A stretch of DNA of 64,000 nucleotides from Prorocentrum cordatum (GCA_963575745.1 CAUYUJ010015282.1:103151-167150), one strand, 5' to 3'. Shown: positions 33,586 through 46,305, numbered from the stretch's first letter. Translations and numbers: made by a program. The notes: generated by a model not told the origin, from the letters alone.

Positions 33586-34290
33586 TGGAAGTCTCCTACA
33601 ATCCTACAAGAGCCCCCTTTTGAAAATGAGCCGCCCGCCGTCCGTGTAGCCTTCACGCTCATGTCAGTTTCGAGCCATAGAGCTTGAGGAGGCATCAGGG
33701 GAGAGTCCCATTGTGATAAAGAGCTTAGCTCTATGCGGGTGACCGTGGGAAGCTCGTAAGATGGTTGCTCGCGGCGCCAATGAGAAAGCCGCATTCTGAA
33801 AACGACTGCCTTTTTCCCATCCGTGTAATCGTTCGAGGCTTTGAGACTGACGGTCGGCGGTGCGTCGAGAGCTACATTTGGAAACCTACCCTCTTCATCT
33901 GTGTATCTCTGTTGGAGGAGACATTTCTTCCGAATGCGGCTCGGCGCTAAGGTCATTTCGAGACCCCTCTTCCATCCGAGCAACAATCAGACGCTTGTCA
34001 GACGAGTGTGCGCGGCGCAGAGGCGAGAGCCACATTGCGAAATCAACTCTTCCATCCGTGTGCAATTGTTGGAGGCTTGCAAGAGTAAAGTGCGCGGCGC
34101 TCAGGCGAGAGCCACATTTTCCTAACGACCCTCTTCCGTCCGAACAATTATTTGACGCTCTTCGTTAACCAGGCTGGAGGTGAGGCGGCATCTGCATCTT
34201 GTTGCTCGCTGTTGGCAAATCAATCGTCAGGATGGGAACTGTTGAGACGAATGTGCACGGCGCTTCGGCGAGAGCCAGATTTTGCCTCCC
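33586..34290 (+). repeat. Dispersed repeat R3, tandem ~75-85-bp units
   Basis: Units combine GTGCGCGGCGC, AGGCGAGAGCCACATT, CGAAA and CCCTCTTCCATCCGTGT. Clear starts lie near 33765, 33850, 33935, 34010, 34090 and 34250; earlier ones are weaker. Units are 70-85% alike by eye, an old array compared with satellites S1 and S2. Confidence 0.78.
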
Positions 34291-34449
34291 CCCTCAGTCC
34301 CCCCACCCGCATTTCATTGATACTTTCCACGTCGGGGCCACACACGGGGAGGAAGCCTCGGGCGAGGCGCCCTCGCCCGCCATATCCGACACGTCAAGGA
34401 TGATGTTCGGTGGCCAGACAGCTAGAGTGATCCTTTACGGAGAAGGATG

Positions 34450-34580
34450 ACAGAGCAGGAGGCTGGGAGGATGCTGGGTGGAGCAGGATTAGCAGGAGGA
34501 GGATGGAGGAGGATGAGGAGGATGAAGGAGGATGAGGAGGATGGAGGAGGAGCAGGATTAGCAGGATGAGGATGAAGGAC
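34450..34580. repeat. GGAGGATGAGGAGGAT minisatellite
   Basis: GGAGGATGAG-type and GCAGGATTA-type units repeat about eight times. Between 34580 and 34785 the sequence is unique with no gene recognised. Confidence 0.8.
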
Positions 34581-34784
34581 AGGATAATCCCAGTGGCGTT
34601 CCCCCTAAAAGCCCTCGTGGGCTCGTATGCCTTTCTTGCTCCGTCCAGCAGCCGCCCTTATTACAGTCATCTACGTTGGCGGGCTTAGCGTTTCTTGATG
34701 TGGCTGCTTCATTGCACAAACCGGTACTCGTTCGTCCCATCGGCGATCTCAATGATTCTATGGCTAGCCATCCAGAGTCTGAAA

Positions 34785-34873
34785 AGGAAGAAGAGGGGGA
34801 GGGGGAGGAGGAGGAGGAGGAGGAGGAGGAGAAGGAGGAGGAGGAGGAAGAGGAGGAGGAGGAGGAGGGTGAC

Positions 34874-34925
<52 letters not shown>

Positions 34926-34992
34926 CTGATGATGCCGATGATGATTATGATGCTGAAGGCGATGATGCTGCTGATGATGATGACGATGATGG

Positions 34993-35069
<77 letters not shown>

Positions 35070-35127
35070 GTGATGGTGATGGTGATGGTGATGGTGATGA
35101 TGAAGCAGCTGCTGATAATGCTGATTG
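34785..35127. repeat. (GAG)n passing into (GAT)n
   Basis: GAG triplets to 34868, then GAT triplets to about 35127 with a degenerate centre (34920-34985). The GAT run stops at the 3' side of an SL-headed minus-strand gene and resumes at its 5' side at 36632. Confidence 0.96.
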
Positions 35128-35193
35128 ACGATGGTGATGATCCCGCTATCCCAGGGCAGTCGGATCCGAAACGCTTGCGCCCACCGCAATTTC

Positions 35194-36609
35194 TCACTCA
35201 CCCACGGGGTCATTGGACCCCCTTCCCAGGGTTTCCGCGCAGACACACCCCAAACTGCAACAGCGTAGCGAGTCCCCGACCCGCCTCGACGCGATGGCCC
35301 ACAGCCGTTTCACACTGCCCAGCGGCCTTGTGGCTGTGAGGGCCATCGCCTCCAAGTCGTCGTAGGTGAAGAAGAGGTCGCCTTCCACCAGGGGCGGGGG
35401 CACGTCCTCCTCGCCCTCCACATCGAACGGCGGCCGCTCCACCACCCCGTCGCAGTTCGCAGGCAGGCTGTGGCTGGGGACGTCAGGCTCCAACGCGTCG
35501 CCGTCCCGCACTCCGTCGCACGACCTGGCAGCTTCCGCGGCCGCGACGCCCGCGCCCGCGCGCGGGATGGCCGAGTCGGGCGGGGTCTCGGCCAATTTCC
35601 GCGCGGGCGGGGCGCCGCCCTCAGCAGGCCTGCCGTGCGGCTCGAACCCGAGCCTGTCCAGCATGCTGCGGACCCGCGCGAACAGGCCTGTCTCGAATAC
35701 CTTGTAAAGCGCCTCCCAGCTGCGCAGCTGAGCCTCCACCTCCAGGATGTGGCGCATCATGCGGGCGTCCAGCATCACCTCGCTCTGCAACTTCTTGTCG
35801 ACGTGCTCCTCCACGTCGTCCAGCTCGAACCCGAGGGCCTCGGGCTCCTGCTGCTCGTCCCCCGCGCCGTCCCCGACACGTGTGCCTCCAGCACGTTCAG
35901 CTTGGCGTCGTCAGCGAGCACATCCTCGATGACCCCCTCTGCGCGATCGTCGGCGTGTGCAGTCGGCTCCGCCTCCTGGCTCGAGAAGCCCAGCTCGGTC
36001 AGCAGCACCTCTGCCCGCGCCCACTCCGGCACGTATGGCTGGGCGCCTGACCGCAGCGGCGTCCAGGACGAAGGCGGGTGAAAGGGCGCTGCATCGCGGC
36101 GCAGCCCAGGCGCCTGTCGCACTCCCAGCCAGCGCCCCTGGCCGCTGAGCTCTGGCGCGGGTTTCGCGACGCAGACCTCCACCTTGATGTCCGCAGCCAC
36201 GAGCGGCTCGTGCCTCGCCTTGTCGACGTCGCCCTTGATCTCCATGCCCCAGTGCACTTCCATGTCCACGTCTAGCGTCTTGGCCAACGCGCGCAGAGCA
36301 TCGCCCAGGCGATGCATGTGGCAGCCAAGTGCGACGTCAGCCCTGTGGGGCAGCAGCAGCACGAGGCGATCCTCCAGGGCCGCCACCAGGGCTTGCGGGG
36401 GAGCCAGCTCCGCCACAGCTTCAATCGCTGCAGCCGCCGCCGTGTCTCCGTCCCGCGCACGCTCCCTACGCAGCCTGCGCGACAGCGTGGCCGCCGAGCG
36501 TCGGGCACAGGCCTGCCCACCCAGTGGCTCTGCTCCAGGCGCCGCCCCAGGAGGCGCCCGAGGTCCAATCCGCGGCCACCATGCTCGCACCAGGGGGGTT
36601 CGAGCCAGG
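35194..36609 (-). CDS. SL-headed, cDNA-like gene (hypothetical, one frameshift)
   Basis: Directly downstream of the spliced leader the minus strand carries a long protein-like frame without introns. One frame covers about 36609-35860 (AAIEAVAELAPPQALVAALE, RLGDALRALAKTLDVDMEV, YVPEWARAEVLLTELGFSS). Near 35870 it shifts to a second frame (FELDDVEEHVDKKLQSEVML, then EAQLRSWEALYKVFETGLF, then RVRSMLDRLGFEPHG) that ends at 35194. Predicted protein is about 450 residues, alpha-helical and charged, with no catalytic motif I recognise. The first AUG after the leader (MVAADWTSGASW) is in another phase, so an upstream frameshift is also likely. No poly(A) remains at the 3' side. I read it as a reverse-transcribed mRNA copy, probably decaying; a retroelement ORF1 is an alternative. 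Confidence 0.6.
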
Positions 36610-36631
36610 CTTGAGCCAAAATGGCTACGGA
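36610..36631 (-). other. Complete dinoflagellate spliced leader (DinoSL) sequence
   Basis: The minus strand matches all 22 nt of DinoSL: it starts TCCGTAGCC, continues ATTTT and ends GGCTCAAG, with T at the variable first position. In dinoflagellates this leader is added to mRNA by trans-splicing, so a genomic copy at the 5' end of a gene marks retro-integration of a mature mRNA. The next bases, CCTGGCTCGAAC, resemble a second, truncated and mutated leader end. The SL gene context (donor GT and intron after the leader) is absent, so this is not an SL RNA gene. Confidence 0.93.
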
Positions 36632-38410
<1,779 letters not shown>

Positions 38411-38456
38411 CACGATAACGAGGAGGAGGAGGAGAAGGAGGAGGAGGAGGAAGAGG

Positions 38457-38831
38457 ATCTCAGCCTGCCCTCGCAGAGGAGCGGGCCCAGCCCTGCCGTG
38501 GGTGCCGCCCCAGTGGAGCAGCCCAGGAGGCGGCAGCAGGCGCTGCCCGGCCCGCCCGTCTGAGTGTGCGTTCCACCACTCTGTTGCGCTCCGCCCCCTG
38601 GTGCGGTCAATTGCCGTCAGTGTTCGCCATTAAGCACTCAGGAGGCGCTGGGCGTGGAGCTCGAAAAAAAGCTCCTATTGTGGGCTTGTCAGGGGCCACG
38701 TTGGGGGGGATGCCTCAGCGGGGGAACGCTCCGGTTTTCCTTGGAGCCAGCTGGGGTCTGAGCTGGCCCAGCATTGGGTTCAGGCGATCGCAAATATGGA
38801 TCAAGGGGGCGTGGACTAGCGACGGGTCCCG
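38457..38831. other. Unique region, no gene recognised
   Basis: GC-rich complex sequence with overlapping open frames in both strands. Leads into the hairpin cluster. Confidence 0.4.
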
Positions 38832-38957
38832 TTTCCATGGGAAATCGCGGATTTCCGCCGCCGAGCGAGCCGGCACCGGCCGCATTTTGGGGAGGGCACC
38901 ACCCCGGATGCATGGATTTGGCGACCGCGCGCCAAATCCATGGATCGCAGATCCATG
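38832..38957. repeat. Cluster of perfect short hairpins
   Basis: Four perfect inverted repeats in 126 bp: TTTCC/GGAAA with loop ATG (38832-38844); GGAAATC/GATTTCC with loop GCG (38840-38856); CATGGATTTGGCG and its complement with loop ACCGCG (38911-38942); CATGGATC/GATCCATG with loop GCA (38939-38957). Members of each adjacent pair overlap, so only one of the two can form at a time. Function unknown. Confidence 0.8.
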
Positions 38958-39102
38958 TCTGCGCGCCCCCGATGGTTCGGGCCAGCAGGAAGGGGGGCAG
39001 GCTCGAGGGTCCGGATTCGTCAAGGTTTTCTCGTCTCTTGCGGCCTCTGGGGGCCGTCTCCAGGCCCCGTCCGGCAGAAGCAAAGGCGAGGCGTCGCCAC
39101 TT

Positions 39103-39262
39103 CTCCTCCGCCTCCTCTCCCTCCCCCTCCTCCTCCTCCTCCTCCTCCTCCTCCTCCTCCTCCTCCTCCTCCTCCTCCTCCTCCTCCTCCTCTCCTCCTC
39201 CTCTCCTCCTCCATCCTTCCTCCTTCCTCATCCTCCCTCTTCTTCCTGCTCCTCCTCTGGTT
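39103..39262. repeat. (CCT)n pyrimidine array
   Basis: CTC/CCT triplets with degenerate ends, about 420 bp upstream of the retroelement ORF1 start. The segments 38958-39102 and 39263-39678 are unique without a recognised gene. Confidence 0.92.
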
Positions 39263-39678
39263 CCTCTGGTTCCTAACCTGAGGCGGACCGCTATGCAGTC
39301 CCGCCTACACCCTCAAACAGGGGTCTCAGCTCTCGAGGACAACCCTCGGCCCGCCAGGAAAGAGAGAGCCTGGCACGGGCGGGGGTCCCAGGAGCCATGC
39401 GCAGCCGCCATTATGGCTCCGCGAGCCCAGACAGTGCTTGCAACTGCGAGGTGCCCCCGCACGCAGACCCCGAGGCGCGATTGCCTTCGCTCCTCGCGCT
39501 TGCCTCACGGGCTCCTTCCCCTCCTCCTCCTCCTCCTCCTGGATTCAGCCGTTCCGGCCCAAGCTTTTTGGGGTTGCAGCAGCAGTCTTCAGAGCGGCAG
39601 TCGCTGCTGCGAGTCATTCTGGCTCTCGATCGCGCTCCTCGAGGAGGCATCTTCTTTCCGCGCTCCGCGGAGCATTCC

Positions 39679-40789
39679 ATGGCAGATGGGGGTGACGTCC
39701 TTCCAGGACCACGTACACCCTACTGGTCGCGTTCGTGCGGGCAGCCTACGAACTGGGCGAGTCGCCTGGTTTGCCGCTGCGGCAAGCAGGCCCCTGCGGG
39801 GGTGGCGAAGGCAGCCCGAGAGAATGCGAAACATATGCAACGAGTTCCTTCTGGAGGTCTACGGCCTCGTCCTGGTGGTGGGGGCGCTCGCGTCAGCTCA
39901 GCTACGACGGCGACATTTTCCAAGCAGCTCGCCGAGTTGCAGAAGAAATGTGACAAATGTGTTGGTAACGGCAATGGTGGTGGCACTCTGCGCAATGGTT
40001 CTAACGTCAATGGTGTGCAGCCAGAGCCGAGTGAGAGTGAACGCAAAGAAATGCAGCTTCGGGGGAATATCAAACAGTTGGAACAAGCAAAGGCAGCTGT
40101 GGAGAAAGTTCCCAGCAGTGATGATGCTAAGGGAGTCTTGGATGCACAGTTGCAGGAAGCTCGAAAGCTATTGTCGGTCCACATAGGACATCGGACATAG
40201 TTTGCAGGGGGCGGAGGCTAAAGTTTAGAAGATCAGCAGTCAGGTCTTGGGGCAGCTCGAAGTTCTACGCCTGGCTCAAGAAAAGCTGGATAGTTTACAG
40301 TCACAACATACGTTGGCCACCAAGGAGGTTGAGCAGCTTCGTGCAGAGCTGGTCGCGACACTTCCTTCATCGGTGGCCACAAATGACATCGGGTTGGACA
40401 TGGAGGGCTTGCCCGCGAACGAGACAGAGCAGGCAAACCTGGACGAGCTGTTCTATTCCGAGCACTTCAAGTTCTACCAAGAAGTTTTGGAGAGACAGGT
40501 CAAAGCTTGTAAGGGGGTGTCACATGATGATGGTGATTCCATGGGCTGCGGTCCTCCTGATCACTCAGCCCCACCAGCGGCCGCAGCAGGAGGGCGCGGC
40601 GCATCTGGGACGGGCGAGCAGGCAAAGGACGGCGATGATCTCAACGGCCAAGAGCATGCAGTTCTTAGTGATGATGGGCTCGACCCAGAACTGGACAATT
40701 TCTTTTGGCTGGCATAGCGAGCCGACAAGAGGTCCTTCCACACGCAGCTCGCTGAGTTCCTCGCCAAGCGCCAGCGCCTGGGGTAACCC
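39679..40789 (+). pseudogene. Retroelement 2 ORF1: zinc-knuckle-like start plus coiled coil
   Basis: ATG 39679 starts MADGGDVLPGPRTPYW. A W..SCGQPTNWASRLVCRCG segment resembles a RanBP2-type zinc finger (W-C-CG-N-R-C-C pattern) with one Cys of the first pair missing. A helical charged region follows (FSKQLAELQKKCDKC and LRGNIKQLEQAKAAVEKVP) to a TAG at 40198. After a frame change the helix continues (LRLAQEKLDSLQSQHTLATK, EVEQLRAELVATLP) to TAG 40715, and a last shifted piece (RSFHTQLAEFLAKRQRLG) ends at TAA 40787. Expected role is binding of element RNA; inferred from order and plan only. Confidence 0.6.
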
Positions 40790-40989
40790 ACCTCTGAGGC
40801 CAAGGTGCCGTGGCTTTCCTCTGAATTGTGCAGGCAGGGTGCAGCCCCCCACCCACTCCTCCTCGGCCTGACCTCGACTGTGAAGGTTCGCTTGGCTGTG
40901 GTGAAGTTCTTGAATCCTATAGCGGCAATTCTTGGAGCACCCGGAGAGACCGCTAGGCGGTCAGTTCGGCTTCGATTTTTCTGGCTCAG

Positions 40990-41835
40990 GAAATGGGATT
41001 CTTGGAGGACTCCTTTGGCGAGAAGTGCGGGGCCGTGGGGGCGCTCGGATGGAAAACGTTGTCGCCCCCCTCGGTTCCTGGGGCCAAAGGTCGCCCCGAG
41101 TGGGGCGTCGCGGTGATGGTCCGCCGCCACATCGGCCTAAGATGGCGCACTTCGGGCGGCATTGTTGCCCCTGCTAGAGTCATGAAGGTCATCGTTGACA
41201 TTCCCGATTGGCCAGAGTTGTCGGTTGTGTGTGTGTACCTGAGGAGTGGGACTGGCTTGTGCGATAAGAACGTTTCCCACCTCGGGGCGATTGGCCAATC
41301 TCTTGGGCACACCCACCTCTTTGCGCGTGGATGGGGGTTGGAACCTGGGCCCCGCCCTCGTGGAAGCGTCTGGCCTTGCGCGTAGACTTGGTTCCCTGCT
41401 CTTCGTTCCCCCGGGCGAAACCTGTGCCGGTCCGAATGTAGCGCGGCTTTCTCGCGTGCTGTTACCAAGACCGAGTGTGACTGCGCATGGGGCGGACGGC
41501 CGCGCCACCCCGTTCAGTTGCATGTGAAGGCTAACGTCGGCTCCATCAACTTGTGTGTTCGGAGCCGCCAGCGCCTCCCTGTGGAGCTTCCATTTGGCCC
41601 CCAGCCCCGACGCCAAGATTGGGCGGTGGCGAGGGGCATTGCCGAATGTGCTGCCCAGGCGGCGCAGACCGAGCCCGTTGGTTTCGCTTGGGAACTCCTC
41701 GCGGAAGCGTGGCGGGCCTTCTCGAACCGTCTGGAGTTGGAGTTGGAGTCGTCTCTGGGGGCCCCGGTCAAGGATAAAGGTCTCGAAGGTAAGACGCCTC
41801 AGGCCAAGTGCCCCCCCTATTTTTGTCAGCGCTAA
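40990..41835 (+). pseudogene. Retroelement 2 EEP endonuclease, degenerate
   Basis: Fragments in order: GWKTLSPPS, WGVAVMVRRHIGLRW, VDIPDWPELSVVCVYLRSG, then in another frame RVDGGWNLGPALVEASGLAR (normally GDFN, here GGWN) and ETCAGPNVARLSRVLLPRPS (normally an Ile-Asp-Tyr/Phe core). A shifted piece (ELPFGPQPRRQDWAVARGIA, then FAWELLAEAWRAFSNRLE) leads to the RT linker. The catalytic Asp/Asn and Asp/His positions are not intact, so no nicking activity is expected. The first Glu motif is not visible. Confidence 0.6.
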
Positions 41836-41854
41836 AAGTGTCCGCGCTGAGCTA

Positions 41855-43600
41855 ACTAGCCGCGGGTGGGTTTGGTCGGCGCAGCGCGCTTCTGAGACCC
41901 TGGGCTCCGCTTCGCGACTTTTGATGGCCGCCCAGGGCACCGCGTCGGAGGACTCTCGTCGAGAGAGCTTTTCTCTTGACACCTCCCGGCAAGTTCAACA
42001 ACTTTTAAGCGAACCCTGCCCTGGAGAGGGCACTGCGGCCAGGCTCGAGGCCATAGAGCTCATGCAACGTTGGCCTCCGTCCTCGCTCGGGGACTGGGTG
42101 CAGGAGTTGCAAGCTTGCCTCGACTCGCGGGGGGGCGACCGCTCGGGCGCGCGCAAGGGCCTCTGGAAGGCCGGACAGGACACCTGGGATGAATGGCAGG
42201 AGAAGGCGCTCAAAGGAGGGGCTCGGGCCATGCGTGGGCTCATGAGGCTTCGTCAGAAATGGGCCCCGACTGCGGTCGAAACCTACCCTGGTCGTTTTTG
42301 TGGAGTGACCCCCGGGCCTTGCTGACGGCCGGGCGCGGAACCCTTTCCGCGTTTTTGGCGTGCATCGGAGAGGCCAGCCCTCGTGGACGCGCTTGATCGC
42401 GTTCATTTACCGAGAGCCTCACCAGGTGATATTCGTAGAGCCAGCGCTGGCTTGTCTACCCTCGCCTCCCAATCTCTCGACGGGGCCCATCCCCGACAGC
42501 TGTCTCTGGCGTCGGGCGCGGCTCTTGAAACTTTGGCGGCCTTTCACCAGGCTGTTGAAAGCGTTGGGCTGGTTCCGAAACAATTGCGCTGGCGTCTCTT
42601 TCCTCTGCTTGAGAAACCAGAGGGCGGATTGGACCCATCCTTCTGCGTGATGTGCCTGTCCGAGTGTGGGAAAGGCTGGGGCGCCCCTCTCTTTTGCGCT
42701 TCCATGAAGATTACCCCAGAAGGTTTTGGGCTTTCGGGCCAGGCCGCAGCGCTGAGGATGCCGCGTGGAACCAGGCGGCCAGGTCCGAGGTGGCAGCCCA
42801 GGCTGGAGGGCATACGGTTGGGTTGGGTTTGGGCGGCACCAAATATTCCGGGAGTTTAAATCTGGAGCATTGAAAAACTTGTGCGCTGGCCCATGGTTTT
42901 CACCCCGTAATCGTTAAAACCGCGTGCAGTTTTTGGAGAGGGCCGAGGCTGCTCCGCTTGGGGGCCCAGTAGTTCGGGTTTACCAGCGGGTGGCAGATTC
43001 AATGATTTGTTTGTCAGGGTTTACAGTGTTGTTGCCTTTGATCAGTTTTCAATGGGTCATCCGCTGGCCCCCTTAAGCAGTTGCGTAGATGACGATTCTC
43101 TCGCGACCGACGGGGGGTCGGAGGGCGAAGTCTTAGATCGAATGTGCAAGGCTGCGGCGGCCATGTACATTTTTTTTCGCAACCGCCCGCGTGTCCAGCT
43201 GCAGGCAGATGCGCTTGCGACCTTCGCCAGCTCGCAGCCCCTTGCACGCAGACTGGGCAAGTTGCTTGGAGGCATGGCTGGCGCGGTCACCAACAGCGCG
43301 GTGCTACTCGATGCGGACCTGGCTGCGCGGCAGAAAGGCGTAGTGCTGGAAACGCGATTTGGAAGCGTAAGCATCGTAGCAAGCGCATGCACGCGCGGCA
43401 CAGAGTTTTGACAAGGTGCCGTGATCGTTTGCCCCGCCAAAAGGGTCGCATTGGCAAGATCTACGCGGCTGGAGTGGCCCCTGCTGCCACGTTTGGTGCT
43501 GCTGTAGTCGGATTGAACGATGCTGAGCTCCGTGGGGCTCAGAGGGCGATGCTTTCTGCGACCCCCCCCTTAACGCCGAGGAATTTCGTTCCATGCTAAG
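41855..43600 (+). pseudogene. Retroelement 2 reverse transcriptase, fragmented
   Basis: Pre-RT linker: SRQVQQLLSEP, GLWKAGQDTWDEWQEKALKG. RT pieces: SQSLDGAHPRQLSLASGAAL, LRWRLFPLLEKPEGGLD, then FGPGRSAEDAAWNQAARSE (frame change near 42660), NLEH interrupted by TGA at 42871-42873, HGFHPVIVKTACSFWRG, then VYSVVAFDQFSMGHPLAPL and CVDDDSLATDG, whose DD pair sits where the RT catalytic xxDD motif belongs (near 43087). After another shift: LPRQKGRIGKIYAAGVAP and GAAVVGLNDAELRGAQRAML. The order and spacing identify an RT; multiple lesions abolish it. Confidence 0.62.
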
Positions 43601-44086
43601 TTGGCTTTTTGCGGGGGTCTTTTTTGGGGCGCAGGAATTGCCCCAGCCCTCCAATGGGCACGCATGGCGTGGGCGGCGCTGACGCTCCCCGGGTCGTCTC
43701 ACTATAACATCAAGGATATGTGCAACGTGTGGAGAGCCGCGCCCATGGACAAGGGGGCTACTTGGAAGAGCTCGCGCGGGCCCATCCAGATAATGCATTC
43801 GTCGTTAAATCGAACCGGTTGGCAGAGTCAGTCGGCGCTTACGTGGTTGGATGATCATGAGAGGGCCGTTCACTTAGGTTATAATTTCCCGACGCTCGTG
43901 GCGCAGTTGCTCCGGGTTGGCGCCCGGAGGCATCGCGAGAGAGTTGTGGCGGAATTCGCCCCGACCTTTAGTCAGGAGCGAGTGTGCGCGGAGCCCTTAG
44001 TTCGACTTCTCGGCCCCAGTTCCAAATTGTTGTCTCCGGGGGGAGAATCTTGCCACCGCGGTCTTTTGTGGAGGATTCTGGTCTAG
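43601..44086 (+). pseudogene. Retroelement 2 post-RT region
   Basis: An open frame of 161 codons reading LFWGAGIAPALQWARMAWAA, NVWRAAPMDKGATWKSSRGP and LNRTGWQSQSALTWLDDHER. It continues the RT polyprotein in order. No enzyme motif of its own; probably the thumb/connection region. Ends TAG at 44084-44086. Confidence 0.5.
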
Positions 44087-44439
44087 TGCCAGGGCGAGGG
44101 CCGCAGGTTACCTGTCTGACGGAAGGTGCCCACTTTGCGGCGAACCTGATGGAGTCAGGCATTGTGTTTGGGGTTGCCAGCGCCACGAAGCTGTCGAGGC
44201 TCGGCAAGCAGCAGGCACTAGACACCGGACTTGGTTGCTGGAGGCGGCCAACAGCGAGGGCCGCTGTTTCTGGGGCGAGCTCAAGCGGGATCACTCTGGG
44301 TCAACCCCCCCTCCTTCTAGCACCGACCCGAACCCCAGGCGGTTCAACCCCGGGGGCCAAGAAATCCCTTGAGACTCCGTGGGCCTCCAGGGTTTCGATG
44401 CGTGTATGGGCGGTTCTTGTGCTCGACATGCCAAGTGAT

Positions 44440-45157
44440 ATTTGTTCAGAGTTGCTTATGCCTGGGTCTTTTTAGATACCGCGGGCGCGAAAGTGGCTTA
44501 CGCCCAAGGAACTGTTTTGGACGCGCTGCAGCAGACGCCGCAGGCCGCGGAACATCAGGCCATAGCGTTGATTCCGTTGTTTGTCGAGGTCAGTGGAGAT
44601 AGGTACCCTGACTGCCCCACGGTGACTCGGTTATGTAACACTTCGGCGCAGCACCAGGTGGCGAGAAAACACAGTTACGCGGGTTTGCGTAGAGGCGCTG
44701 TGTTGCATGAAAAACGCGTTCGCCAGTTTTTAGTGTTTTCCATGCCCCAGCGCATCAACCCCAAGGGGTGATCGAGAGTCTCCCAGGGCCCGGGAAGAGG
44801 ATCGCTATAGGGAATCAAGCTGCGGATTCCTTAGCCATGCAAGCCCTCCTTCTCCATCCTCAATCTCCTCGTGCTCTCTTTCAAGAAGTTAGTGAGCAGC
44901 TTGAGAAACTTGTGTTCGCGGCCACCGTGATGGCCAAAATCATGCGCGTGTTCCCTGTCCAGAAATTCGAGAGAAATCAGTGCGGACCGAGGTTTAAGTT
45001 TCTTAGGTCGGGCGGCTGGCACCACTGGGAAACCCTGGATGCGGGCCGAGCCAGGTGCATTCGATGCCGTCATTTCTCCACTGATCCCGATAGCTGGCCT
45101 ATGGTAGGCTGCCAGGGGCCAAATCCACACTCTGGCCCAGACCCAGGTCTCTGGTAA
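44440..45157 (+). pseudogene. Retroelement 2 RNase H-like region
   Basis: The first piece reads VAYAWVFLDTAGAKVAYAQG (strand-rich start), then TVLDALQQTPQAAEHQAIAL and GDRYPDCPTVTRLCNTS. The pattern 'Asp ... QxAExxA ... DC' resembles the RNase H fold (D-E-D active site), with the Glu of QTPQAAEH and Asp of PDC in the right order. The second piece, after a stop, has IGNQAADSLAMQALLLHP, the usual C-terminal GN-AD motif of RNase H, then QLEKLVFAATVMAKIMRVFP and a Cys pair (CIRCRHF). It would remove RNA from the hybrid; not functional here. Confidence 0.55.
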
Positions 45158-45173
45158 AGATACGGTCACGTGC

Positions 45174-45330
45174 GTGATGTTTTGCACCGCCTGCGGGGCG
45201 CATATGACCCGTGGGTGTTTCAGATTGTGGCAAGAGTGTAAATGTAAGAGGCTACCAGGGGCAAAAACCACGCTCCCACGCGTCTTGGCTGGTTTCCATC
45301 CCCAATACAGAAATGAAGAGGAGCGTGTTT
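45174..45330 (+). pseudogene. Retroelement 2 Cys-rich tail
   Basis: Reads MMFCTACGAHMTRGCFRLWQ then ECKCKRLPG and LPRVLAGFHPQYR. CxxCG with later CxC could bind zinc. It follows the RNase H-like region directly and is taken as the C-terminus. From 45331 to about 45780 the sequence is unique with no gene recognised. Confidence 0.45.
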
Positions 45331-45779
45331 CGACCTCTTCCAGGAGGGGGGTGAGTTATTTGCTTTGCTGCAACCACCCCACCGCCTGCCGAGTTCTTCT
45401 TGCAGGTCAGAGGCGTGGGCGGTCTGATCTCGACGCCAGTCACGTTGGCGATTCTTTCGGGTATTCAGGCACGCGAGCTCGCGAGTGGGTTTCAGCCGCC
45501 AGCTCCAGGCAGTGGTGCACGCGCCGCCTCGCCTACGCTGCCGCCGAGCACGGGCGCGGGTCGTGCCGGCTTGGGCGGCAGAAGTAGATCCAGGTGATGA
45601 TTATGCCGCAGAGGAGGAGGCCGCTCGGTCTCCTCACACCGCTGCCCCGCCCAGATGACGATGGAGCGGAAGAAGGCGAGCCAAGTTCGCTCCGGCCAGT
45701 GGCCAGCGGGCCTCATCTGGAGGGCTCCGCCACGGGGGCTCAGGGCCCAGCGGGCAGTCCTGGCCTGCTTGGAGGACAG

Positions 45780-46305
45780 TGTGCTGGCAACGAGGTTTGC
45801 GTTGTCGAGTCTGAGTGACAGGCCCGCGCCAGGGATGAGGCTTGCCTATCGTCCTGGCGTTATTTGCACCAGGGGTAGGCATTGTCGAGTCGTCCTGGCG
45901 TCGCCTAGGCTTATACTAAGTACGGTTGTGCGAACACGTGTTTGCACGAGCATCAGGCACCCCAGTTGTGGGGGAAGGTGCGCCGCACGCTTGTTGGATC
46001 CATCCTGCGGGGTTGCACGGGGGTGGTTCCACCCTGACAGCTGCTGCGCCTCGAGTGTTTGCGTTGGCCTCTCCTCAGGCACAGCTGTGTTTGACGGCTT
46101 ATCGTCCTGGCGTTCCTTGCGCCAGGGGTCAGCTTCGCATGTTGCTGGCGCCATCCAGGCAGTCGTCCCTTGCGGCGCGCGTGCGAGCGGTGCTGCGCGT
46201 GTATCAGGCGCCCCAGCTTGTGGGGGAAGGTGCGCTGCATGCGTGGATGAGCCCTCTCTGTGGTCCCGCACGGGGGTGGAGGTCGTCCGCCCTGACCGTT
46301 GCTAG
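45780..46305. repeat. Diverged ~253-bp tandem duplication
   Basis: TATCGTCCTGGCGTT at 45847 and 46100, GCCCCAG/GTGGGGGAAGGTGCGC blocks at about 45960 and 46212, and GCACGGGGGTGG at about 46016 and 46268 align at an offset of about 253 bp. Copies are perhaps 70-75% alike, so old. Frames through both are open but not conserved between them. Confidence 0.7.

Larger units (their letters stand above)
39679..45330 (+). mobile_element. Second non-LTR retroelement, heavily decayed
   Basis: A co-linear series of protein fragments in all three plus frames: ORF1 (39679-40789), EEP endonuclease (40990-41835), pre-RT linker and RT (41855-43600), post-RT helical region (43601-44086), RNase H-like part (44440-45157) and a Cys-rich tail (45174-45330). 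The sequence is very different from the LINE at 28 kb, so it is another family. It carries at least ten stops or frameshifts and has lost key endonuclease residues. Boundaries are approximate; no terminal repeats or target duplication were found. Confidence 0.75.

Noticed and set aside
36610-36631. An SL RNA gene at the DinoSL sequence
   Set aside because: No donor GT and intron-like SL RNA body follows the leader on the minus strand; protein-like sequence follows instead.
40262-40285. GGCTCAAG at about 40276 as another spliced-leader relic
   Set aside because: It sits inside a well-formed coiled-coil frame of retroelement 2 ORF1 (LRLAQEKLD), has no other leader bases, and is expected by chance.
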